Shown here one piece after another: positions 5,970-11,652 of a stretch of DNA of 11,652 nt. This DNA comes from CAYLJV01 sp964510375 (GTDB taxonomy: Archaea > Hadarchaeota > Hadarchaeia > Hadarchaeales > JAGGTB01), in assembly GCA_964510375.1 (NCBI GenBank), contig CAZEBR010000042.1, positions 1 through 11,652 on the forward strand, read 5' to 3'. Under the pieces are notes generated by a model. The model had not been told where the DNA came from and did no database searches. It saw only the letters and a program-made list of their open reading frames with translations. A program made the position numbers and the translations under genes. Within the stretch, counting starts at the first letter, position 1. Each line of letters begins with the position of its first letter.

Positions 5970-7985
5970 ATGAATACCTCTCAGTCCAATTCGGAAGGAT
6001 CCTTTTCATTAGACGAATTACCAGTTGCGGGAATACATAACACCGTACCGACATTCATCATCGATTCGGATCATAAAATCGTCTTATGGAACGAAGCAAT
6101 CGAGGAACTCACTGGATTAGGGAGCGAGGAGATGGAGGGGACAAAAGATTCTTGGAAACCTTTCCATGATAAAGAAGAACCGATGCTATCCGACTTGATA
6201 TTGGACGAGAGCGTGGATTCTATCGTACGGAGGGGGGGAATAGAGAGGGCAACGGATACATCCTCCGGGGTCAATTCGGAGGATTGGTTTACGGTTAATG
6301 GTGAGGATAAGTATTTACTTTTCACCGCGGCGCCGGTTAAGGATTCTAGCGGTGATGTGATTGGCGCCGTGGAGAACATCCGCGATCTTACAGGTTTGAA
6401 AGAAAGGGAGGAGGAAATTAGAGATGAGAAAGATAGATTCAAGCAGATGTTGGACAAGGCGCCGGAGGGCTTCGAAGTTCTTAGTCTTGATGGGGAGTTT
6501 CTTTATGTAAATGACCGTGCCGTTGAAGTTAATGGTTACTCCCGAGATGAGCTTTTGTCCATGACCGTCGCAGACATAGGTCCTGATATCGATGACTTAG
6601 AGGCTACAACTGCAAGGTGGAAGGAAATGTCGCCCGGCGAAATTAGAGCCATTGAGACCAAACACAAAACCAAAGATGGAAGGATATTCCCAGCTGAGCT
6701 GAGAATGACTAAGATGATTTTTGATGGGGAGCCGTTGATGACGGCTTTTGTCAGGGATATATCCGATAGGAAGGAGGCGGAAAAGGAGATAGAAAAAGTA
6801 ACCGGTGCTCTGGCCGAGGGGAACCTTTCCAGAAAGATTGAATCAGAGATGACTGGGGATTATGCCAAGATTAAGGAAGATATTAACGGCATGGTAGAAT
6901 CTATTCGTACCGTCGTGAGGGAAATAAACGAAGTCATGGAGGGTCTTTCGGACGGAGATCTCACGAGAAAGGTAGAGGTTCAAGCCCAAGGTGAATACTC
7001 CAAGTTGAAGGAGAGCATAAACACCACGATAGAGAATCTCAATAGTTTGATTGGGGAAGTTCGGGAGTCTACGGAGACGGTTTCCGAAACTGCTCAAGAT
7101 CTCGCCTCCACGAGCCAACAGATGAATAACAGCACGGAGCAAGTTTCCGAGGCAATTCAGGAGATCGCCGAGGGAGCCCAGAGACAAACGGAAAAGATTA
7201 ATGAAAGCGTCGATTTGAGCGGGGAGGTTTCCGAGGCCAGCAACAGAGTTTTGGATCAGGCCGAGGAAGTTCGGGGCAGGGTCGAGGAGGTATCGGAAGA
7301 AGCGCAAAAGAGCGAAGAGGTATCGGAGAAAGTCGGAAAGAGCGTTGAAGATATTACGGAGAACGTGAACAGTGCGGTCGAGGCGGTAGAAATGCTTCGG
7401 GATAGTTCGGAGGAGATAGGGAAGACCGTTGAGGTTATAACGGACGTGGCGGAACAGACTAACATTCTGGCAATCAATGCTGCTATAGAAGCTGCAAACG
7501 CCGGCGAACACGGGAGGGGCTTTGCAGTAGTCGCTGATGAGGTTCGCAGGCTGGCCGAGAACACTCAGGAATCTGCCGAGGAAATTTCTGATACGATCGA
7601 TAAAGTACTCGAAAACGTGGACGAAGTTGTGGAGGTTATAAAGAAATCCGCGGATCAAGTTCAGGAAGTTGGAGAATATGCGAACGAGTCACTTGAGGCA
7701 GTGAAAGAGATAGAAGCCGTCTCTCAAAAATCCCTTGAGGCTGCCGAAAAGATAGTTGAGGAGTCTCAGGATCAGAAGAACGATGTTGAAAACGTTGTAG
7801 ACGCCTTGGAAGAGGTCAGTTCGATTACCGAAGAGACTACCGCTCAGACGCAGGAGACGTCTTCGAATGCGGAGGAACTTACTGCCGCTGTTGAGGATCA
7901 ATCGTCTTCGATTCAAGAACTCTCCAGCATGTCGCAGGAACTCGAAGCATTGGTCCAAAATTTTGAGATGAAAGAGCAATCTTAG
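5970..7985 (+). CDS. Soluble methyl-accepting chemotaxis transducer with two PAS and two HAMP-like units
   Basis: Cytoplasmic chemoreceptor that would control CheA and so motility. The 671 residues contain no membrane segment. Domains in order: PAS 1 (about 22-140, with IIDSDHKIVLWNEA), PAS 2 (about 155-268, with YVNDRAVEVNGYSRDEL, ending in the usual VRDISDRKEAE), two tandem HAMP-like units (about 275-318 and 321-363, each with the G-[ND]-L-[ST]-R-K core), then the long signalling coiled coil (365-665). The hairpin tip (496-530, QTNILAINAAIEAANAG and GRGFAVVADEVRRLAE) is canonical and would bind CheA/CheW. Arms of about 150 residues on each side suggest the 44-heptad class. SSNAEELTAA (631-640) fits the methylation-site consensus. 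There is no C-terminal CheR-binding pentapeptide. The PAS ligand (haem, flavin or other) is unclear. It follows the binding-protein gene but has its own promoter. Confidence 0.93.
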   Translation: MNTSQSNSEGSFSLDELPVAGIHNTVPTFIIDSDHKIVLWNEAIEELTGLGSEEMEGTKDSWKPFHDKEEPMLSDLILDESVDSIVRRGGIERATDTSSGVNSEDWFTVNGEDKYLLFTAAPVKDSSGDVIGAVENIRDLTGLKEREEEIRDEKDRFKQMLDKAPEGFEVLSLDGEFLYVNDRAVEVNGYSRDELLSMTVADIGPDIDDLEATTARWKEMSPGEIRAIETKHKTKDGRIFPAELRMTKMIFDGEPLMTAFVRDISDRKEAEKEIEKVTGALAEGNLSRKIESEMTGDYAKIKEDINGMVESIRTVVREINEVMEGLSDGDLTRKVEVQAQGEYSKLKESINTTIENLNSLIGEVRESTETVSETAQDLASTSQQMNNSTEQVSEAIQEIAEGAQRQTEKINESVDLSGEVSEASNRVLDQAEEVRGRVEEVSEEAQKSEEVSEKVGKSVEDITENVNSAVEAVEMLRDSSEEIGKTVEVITDVAEQTNILAINAAIEAANAGEHGRGFAVVADEVRRLAENTQESAEEISDTIDKVLENVDEVVEVIKKSADQVQEVGEYANESLEAVKEIEAVSQKSLEAAEKIVEESQDQKNDVENVVDALEEVSSITEETTAQTQETSSNAEELTAAVEDQSSSIQELSSMSQELEALVQNFEMKEQS

Positions 7986-8058
7986 TATCAAAATTTTCGT
8001 TTTCCCTACTTGTTTCTGGCGCCGTTAGAGTTTGACCAAAATTTTTCTGTAGGGATTT
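7986..8058. terminator. Convergent terminator region between transducer and protease genes
   Basis: 73 bases separate the two facing stop codons. A T-rich run follows the transducer stop (7993-8003). A 7-bp inverted repeat, TCCCTAC (8003-8009) with GTAGGGA (8049-8055), spans most of the gap, and CAAAATTTT appears at both ends. The region probably ends transcription from both sides. Confidence 0.4.
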
Positions 8059-9090
8059 CTAGCGGGGGGAGTCCTTCAGGGCCCTAAGTCTCTCGGCGAT
8101 ATTGGGATGTGAGGAGAACAGCTCCATAATTTTTTCGCCGGCCGATTGCTCCTTCTCCCTGTATTTCTCTACCAGTTCCTGGTCCGACAGTTCGTCCAGG
8201 GACATGTCCTTGGATGTATCGGGGTCGTCTATAAAGAGGGGTTTCAGGGACATTCCTAGGCTTCCGGTACCCTCGCGTTCTCCACCCTTAGCTCTAACTG
8301 ATCTTCCGGAGGTTTTACGACTTGGTTTCGATCGGACCCTTCTTGCGTTTTGCTTCGCCTCGTTTTTGAGCTTCGTAGTGTAGTGGTTTATTTTTGCCAG
8401 CCCCTCTGAAAGCTTTCGGGCCCCGTCGGGAACGTTTTTCGCCGCGTGATCGTCCGCCATAAACTCCCGCATTCGGCTGAAGTTCATTATGCAGAGGTTG
8501 AGCACGAAGTATATCGCCATGGAGCCCGCGCCCACTGCCATCAGGGGCGCTCCGTTTCTTCTCCCCCCACCGAAGAACATCGAGAACAGAAATATCCGTC
8601 CGATCATGAGAAATATGGCGGGAAGTATCGAGAGCAGCATCATTATCTTGGCGTCGCCGTTCTTGTGGTGGCCGATCTCGTGCCCCAGGACTGCCTCGAC
8701 CTCCTCAAACTCTAAATTGTCGAGCAGACCCTCCGTCACGGCGATTTTTTTCCCGGACCACCTGTTGCCGTAGGCGAAGGCGTTTGGAAGTTCCGTCTTT
8801 GCGATCATCAGCTGGGGTTTCTCTATACCGGAACGTTCACATATTTTTTCGACCCTCTCGTGGAGTTTTGCGTAACCGGTCTCTGACGCAGGTTCCACAT
8901 CGTGAGCCTTCTCGATTATTTTTGGTGCGAATCTCCACTGGAGAAGAAAGATAGGTATGACTATTAGAAAGGCGGAAAACGTCGGCAGGGAGGTGAATAC
9001 CTCGAGGAACAGGTAGAGGGCGCCAGTTACGACTGCTATAATGGCGGCGACCGACCCGTACATTGAGAGTTTATGTTTTACGCTTGTCAT
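8059..9090 (-). CDS. htpX: HtpX-like membrane zinc metalloprotease (peptidase M48)
   Basis: Membrane protease that degrades damaged or misfolded membrane proteins. The 343 residues hold two N-terminal hydrophobic segments (about 11-30 and 36-52), the zinc-binding HEIGH motif (His137, Glu138, His141) in the context EAVLGHEIGHHKNGD, two more hydrophobic segments (about 148-172 and 182-204), and the third zinc ligand Glu209 in REFMADDHAA. The C-terminal SSHPNIAERLRAL is also typical of the family. The length is somewhat above the usual 280-300 because of an insert at about 240-310: a strongly basic part (KNEAKQNARRVRSKPSRKTS) followed by an acidic part. The ATG at 9090 has only a distant GGAG; a TATA-like CATAAACTT (complement of about 9123-9131) suggests a short leader. 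A start at Met10 is possible. It lies downstream of the thermosome on the same strand but is probably transcribed separately. Confidence 0.93.
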   Translation of the reverse strand: MTSVKHKLSMYGSVAAIIAVVTGALYLFLEVFTSLPTFSAFLIVIPIFLLQWRFAPKIIEKAHDVEPASETGYAKLHERVEKICERSGIEKPQLMIAKTELPNAFAYGNRWSGKKIAVTEGLLDNLEFEEVEAVLGHEIGHHKNGDAKIMMLLSILPAIFLMIGRIFLFSMFFGGGRRNGAPLMAVGAGSMAIYFVLNLCIMNFSRMREFMADDHAAKNVPDGARKLSEGLAKINHYTTKLKNEAKQNARRVRSKPSRKTSGRSVRAKGGEREGTGSLGMSLKPLFIDDPDTSKDMSLDELSDQELVEKYREKEQSAGEKIMELFSSHPNIAERLRALKDSPR

Positions 9091-9234
9091 CGGGTTCTTT
9101 CTGTTTCTCCGATTGAATAAGAAGTTTATGAATTTCTTTTACGATAAACTCTCCATTTCACCTGAATACGAAAAATACCTTTTGATGGAATTAATGGACA
9201 ATGTGTTGCTTCGAATACTTTTCTAATTAATAAT

Positions 9235-9243
9235 AAAAAAAAA
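9235..9243 (-). terminator. T9 tract after the thermosome gene
   Basis: Nine consecutive A on the plus strand read as T9 on the coding strand, about 33 bases past the thermosome stop. No hairpin is evident. The rest of the 185-base gap (9091-9275) holds the protease promoter and no gene. Confidence 0.6.
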
Positions 9244-9275
9244 TAAAGGGATTAGAACGGAGAGATACTACATTT

Positions 9276-10952
9276 CTACATCATTCCGCCAGGCATTCCA
9301 CCGGGCATTCCTCCGGGGGCTCCGCCGGGTCCTCCGGCTGGGCCTCCTGGAGCTTCGCCACCTTCGCTTTCCTTTGCTGCTATAACGTCGTCGATTCTAA
9401 GTATCATTACAGCGGCTTCGCTTCCGGAACTGACTGCTTGCTTTTTGACGGAGAGGGGTTCTATCACTCCGTCCTCTAGCATGTCCTTTACGTCTCCGGT
9501 GTAGGCGTCAAGACCGCTCGTGACGCCGCCTTCCTCGTGCTTTGACCTGAGCTCCACGATGGTATCTATGGGATCGAGTCCAGCGTTCTCCGCCAGTGCT
9601 CTTGTCAAAGATCCGATTGCATCTGCAAACGCACGGACCGCCAGAGCTTCCTTTCCTCCGATGCTGTCGGCAAAATCAGAAATCTCCATTGACAGCTCGG
9701 TTTCCGAAGCGCCACCTCCGGCAATGATTTGGCCGCTTTCGACCGTCTCGCTGACTACTCGTATGGCATCTTCGAGGCTTCTCTCGGCTTCGTCGACGAT
9801 GTGTTCGGTACCGCCGTGAACGACTACGCTTACTGCCTTCGGATTTTCGCATTCTTCTATAAAGGTCATCTCTCCGCCGGAAACTTTGCGTTCCTCGACC
9901 AGACCGGCATTTCCTAGGTCCGCCGATGAAAGGTCGTCGATGCTGGTAACTATGTTTCCGCCGGTGGCCCGGGCCAGTTTGCTCATGTCGGACTTCTTCG
10001 CCCGTCTGATGGCGAGTATGCCCTCTTTGGCCAAGTAGTGCTGGGCCATGTCGTCGATTCCTTTCTGGCAGATCACGACGCTTGCTCCGGCTTCCTTGAT
10101 TTTGTTGACCATATCTTTGAGCTCTTCCTCCTCGTAGTCGAGGAAATCCTGTAGCTCGTCGGGGCTGCTGACGCTTATTTCGCTGTCCGCTTCGGTCTCC
10201 TCGATTTCGAGAGAGGCGTTGATCAAGGCTATTTTGGCGTCTTCGACTCTGGTCGGCATGCTCGGATGGACTCTGTCCTTGTCGATTACAAGTCCGTCGA
10301 CCATGAAGCTGTCGTTGACGCTGCCTCCTTCCCTCTTTTCAAGCCCGATGTTGTCCGTGTCGACGACGTAACCGTCGTCCGTTTCCTCGGCGACCTGTTT
10401 CACTGCTTTGACCGCGAGGTCAGCCAAGACAGATACGTTGGCTTCCACTTTCTTTCCGGTCATGGAAGTCTTTGCTATCTGTTTCAGCTTCTCCTCGTCC
10501 TCGATGTCTATATCTTTGGCCATGTCGTCCAAGAATTCCTGAGCCTTGGCAGCGGCCGTGGAAAATCCGGAAGCTATCGTGGTGGGATGTATTCCCTGGT
10601 CCAGAAGGTCCTCGGCTTCTTCGAGGAGTTCTGCTGACAGTATTACGGCGGTCGTTGTACCGTCGCCGACTTCGTCTTCCTGTGTTTCGGCGACCTCGGC
10701 CACCATCTTTGCTGCAGGGTGTTCGATATCCATTTCGTCCAGAATAGTGGCACCGTCGTTCGTTATGACGACGTCACCCATGCCGCTAACCATCATCTTG
10801 TCCATTCCTTTGGGTCCCAGGGTCGACCTTACTGCGTCTCCTATCAGCTTGGCCGCTCTGATGTTGTTTTCCTGAGCGTCTCTTCCTTTTTGCCTCTCCG
10901 TATCTTCGGATAGAATAAAGATTGGTTGACGTCCACCTTGTCCGTTTGGCAT
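9276..10952 (-). CDS. thsA: Thermosome subunit (group II chaperonin)
   Basis: Subunit of the archaeal ATP-driven protein-folding ring in the cytoplasm. The 558 residues are full length. ATP-binding motifs are LGPKGMDK (45-52), NDGATIL (65-71), GDGTTT (96-101) and GGGASE (412-417), with the probable catalytic aspartate Asp395 in SLEDAIRVV. The apical section with DDMAQHYLAKEGILAIRRAKKSDM (300-323) and the RATGG motif follow the archaeal pattern. The C-terminus is a Gly/Pro/Met-rich tail (535-558, GGMPGGM repeats) that projects into the cavity. Acidic residues are abundant, as in halophilic thermosomes. The start is fixed by GGAGGTGA (complement of 10960-10967) 7 bases before the ATG. A TATA box near 11045-11058 gives a leader of about 70 bases. 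Other subunits may exist outside the window, so the letter of the symbol is tentative. Confidence 0.97.
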   Translation of the reverse strand: MPNGQGGRQPIFILSEDTERQKGRDAQENNIRAAKLIGDAVRSTLGPKGMDKMMVSGMGDVVITNDGATILDEMDIEHPAAKMVAEVAETQEDEVGDGTTTAVILSAELLEEAEDLLDQGIHPTTIASGFSTAAAKAQEFLDDMAKDIDIEDEEKLKQIAKTSMTGKKVEANVSVLADLAVKAVKQVAEETDDGYVVDTDNIGLEKREGGSVNDSFMVDGLVIDKDRVHPSMPTRVEDAKIALINASLEIEETEADSEISVSSPDELQDFLDYEEEELKDMVNKIKEAGASVVICQKGIDDMAQHYLAKEGILAIRRAKKSDMSKLARATGGNIVTSIDDLSSADLGNAGLVEERKVSGGEMTFIEECENPKAVSVVVHGGTEHIVDEAERSLEDAIRVVSETVESGQIIAGGGASETELSMEISDFADSIGGKEALAVRAFADAIGSLTRALAENAGLDPIDTIVELRSKHEEGGVTSGLDAYTGDVKDMLEDGVIEPLSVKKQAVSSGSEAAVMILRIDDVIAAKESEGGEAPGGPAGGPGGAPGGMPGGMPGGMM

Positions 10953-10959
10953 TATTATC

Positions 10960-10967
10960 TCACCTCC
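10960..10967 (-). promoter_or_regulatory. Strong Shine-Dalgarno sequence of the thermosome gene
   Basis: The coding strand reads GGAGGTGA, a full anti-SD match, 7 bases before the ATG. It confirms the start at 10952. Confidence 0.85.
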
Positions 10968-11029
10968 TTCATAGTTTTTCTTCTGTAGACTTTTGAAAAG
11001 GGTGTACTATTCGTTTCCTCAAATGAAGG

Positions 11030-11058
11030 TTTCTAGAAAAGGGATTTTTAAATATTTT
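11030..11058 (-). promoter_or_regulatory. Thermosome promoter: TATA box with adjacent palindrome
   Basis: On the coding strand AAAATATTTAAAAA (complement of 11045-11058) is a good TATA box. Six bases downstream lies the perfect palindrome TTTCTAGAAA (11030-11039), between the TATA box and the predicted transcription start near 11020-11025. This is where archaeal heat-shock repressors such as Phr and HSR1 act in other species. The sequence is not their published consensus, so the role as operator is inference. Confidence 0.5.
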
Positions 11059-11235
11059 CTCTCGTCCCCGGTTCCGGACCTCCCCGATTTGCCCCTGAAT
11101 TAGCAGTTTCTACTACTTTAAATGCAGTAAAAGAAGTGTTAATATTATATATTCTTTCTCACCGACTCCTCGAATCTTTTTCATGCTTCGCCGACGTGAT
11201 TATGCTACATTCGTACTTTGGAGTCAAGGATAAGT

Positions 11236-11276
11236 CTTATTATCGAAAAGGAATGTAAATAGTTTCGATAAATAAG
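11236..11276. repeat. Imperfect 13-bp inverted repeat upstream of the thermosome gene
   Basis: TTATCGAAA (11240-11248) and TTTCGATAA (11263-11271) are perfect reverse complements separated by 14 bases. The match extends outward by CTTA (11236-11239) and TAAG (11273-11276) if one A (11272) is bulged. It lies between the alba terminator and the thermosome promoter, about 180 bases upstream of the latter. It could be a protein-binding dyad or the stem of a small RNA. Confidence 0.7.
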
Positions 11277-11310
11277 AATATAATAGCTCTAATAGCCTTG
11301 ATTTTTTAAT

Positions 11311-11316
11311 AAAAAA
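11311..11316 (-). terminator. T6 tract after alba
   Basis: AAAAAA on the plus strand reads T6 on the coding strand, about 38 bases past the alba stop codon. It lies inside the AT inverted repeat ATTTTTTAATAAAAAAT (11301-11317). Confidence 0.5.
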
Positions 11317-11354
11317 TTAAAGAGATGGAAAGGCGTTCGATAAGACGTTATTCT

Positions 11355-11633
11355 CTATTCGCCTTCCCCAAGGGTTATTGAAATAGTGGAAACGTTTGAA
11401 GTGTCGCCTTCCTCGTTTTCAATCTCTTCGGTTCCCGTTTCGATGTCAAGAATGCTCACGTCAGGTAGGAACCTGTTCTTGACTATCTCTGCAGCATCGA
11501 CAGCTCTGCTTATAGCTCTACCTCGAGCTTTTAGAACAACTTCTTCACTGCCTTCGTTGAATTGTGTAACAACGGCAAGTACATAGTTCATCACTTCTTT
11601 GTTTCCGATAAAAACTACGTTATCAGCAGCCAT
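11355..11633 (-). CDS. albA: Alba family DNA/RNA-binding chromatin protein
   Basis: Small dimeric nucleic-acid-binding protein that coats archaeal DNA and also binds RNA. At 92 residues it has the standard length. Family hallmarks: VFIGNKEVMNYV (7-18), with Lys12 in the place of the acetylatable lysine of Sulfolobus Alba, KARGRAISRAVDAAEIV (35-51), NRFLPD (53-58) and the closing strand VSTISITL (81-88). It has one lysine where Sulfolobus has two, and acidic stretches at 65-77 and at the C-terminus, which suit a salt-adapted organism. The start ATG follows GGAGGT (complement of 11639-11644) by 5 bases. The gene lies upstream of the thermosome on the same strand but is separated from it by about 400 bases with its own terminator. 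Its promoter is outside the window. Confidence 0.96.
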   Translation of the reverse strand: MAADNVVFIGNKEVMNYVLAVVTQFNEGSEEVVLKARGRAISRAVDAAEIVKNRFLPDVSILDIETGTEEIENEEGDTSNVSTISITLGEGE

Positions 11634-11638
11634 GTTTT

Positions 11639-11644
11639 ACCTCC
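11639..11644 (-). promoter_or_regulatory. Shine-Dalgarno sequence of alba
   Basis: The coding strand reads GGAGGT 5 bases before the ATG at 11633, which confirms the start. The window ends 8 bases further on, so the promoter cannot be seen. Confidence 0.8.
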
Positions 11645-11652
11645 TTTTCTGA

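Larger units (their letters stand above)
10953..11354. other. Regulatory region between alba and the thermosome gene
   Basis: About 400 bases with no supported gene. From the alba side it holds the alba terminator T-run (11311-11316 on the minus strand), a long inverted repeat (11236-11276), a further AT-rich stretch around 11140-11153, the thermosome TATA box (about 11045-11058), a short palindrome (11030-11039) and the thermosome leader with its ribosome site. Frames of fewer than 25 codons occur but have no ribosome site. Confidence 0.6.

Noticed and set aside
6843..7658. 271-codon minus-strand frame inside the transducer gene
   Set aside because: It is antisense to the well-supported signalling coiled coil. 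The regular codon pattern of the Glu/Ser/Val-rich gene leaves the opposite strand open.
8446..8773. Plus-strand frames opposite the HtpX-like gene
   Set aside because: Antisense to the region encoding the HEIGH zinc motif; His- and Pro-rich composition is the mirror of the real frame.
9041..9226. Plus-strand 61-codon frame in the htpX-thermosome gap
   Set aside because: It overlaps the 5' end of htpX and its promoter in antisense, and has no ribosome site or known domain.
10266..10913. Several plus-strand frames opposite the thermosome gene
   Set aside because: All overlap conserved chaperonin sequence on the other strand and have no start signals.
11386..11586. Plus-strand 66-codon frame opposite alba
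   Set aside because: Antisense to a canonical Alba protein; Ser/Thr-rich composition is a complement artefact.
1..11652. CRISPR array, insertion sequence or toxin-antitoxin pair
   Set aside because: I looked for spaced direct repeats, transposase motifs and small overlapping gene pairs and found none. The only tandem repeat is the two-copy unit at 420-451.

Overview
The window is archaeal chromosomal DNA. The evidence is a group II chaperonin (thermosome) gene, an Alba chromatin-protein gene, TATA/BRE-like promoters about 25 bp upstream of presumed starts (several with almost no leader), Shine-Dalgarno sequences of the GGAGGTGA type, and a solute-binding protein whose N-terminus looks like an archaeal pilin-type (class III) signal. 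The thermosome, Alba, solute-binding protein and chemotaxis transducer are rich in Asp and Glu, which suggests a salt-adapted euryarchaeal lineage. The DNA is only moderately GC-rich and its intergenic regions are very AT-rich, so it does not look like a typical high-GC haloarchaeon. I cannot name the genus.

Layout. Bases 1-76 hold a complete tRNA-Val(GAC) with encoded CCA. Bases 77-907 are an AT-rich stretch with no convincing gene. Bases 908-5780 hold the four parts of one ribose/fructose-type (CUT2-like) sugar ABC transporter: two paralogous permeases facing each other (908-1891 plus, 2126-3094 minus), a single-domain ATPase (3399-4145 plus) and a membrane-anchored solute-binding protein (4488-5780 plus). 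They are spread over separate transcription units instead of a compact operon. Next is a soluble chemotaxis transducer with two PAS and two HAMP-like units (5970-7985 plus). The right third reads on the minus strand: an HtpX-like membrane zinc protease (8059-9090), the thermosome (9276-10952) and Alba (11355-11633).

How the parts may work together. The binding protein would capture a sugar or related polyol outside the cell, the two permeases would form a heteromeric channel, and the ATPase would drive import. The neighbouring transducer could couple an internal signal to motility, but nothing in the sequence directly links it to the transporter. The thermosome and HtpX are both protein-quality-control genes and lie side by side, each with its own promoter.

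The points most worth a second look are: the pilin-like anchor on the solute-binding protein; a perfect 11-bp hairpin that covers the start of that gene's Shine-Dalgarno sequence; the dispersed, partly inverted arrangement of the transporter genes; a large inverted repeat between alba and the thermosome gene; and a basic insert in the HtpX-like protein.
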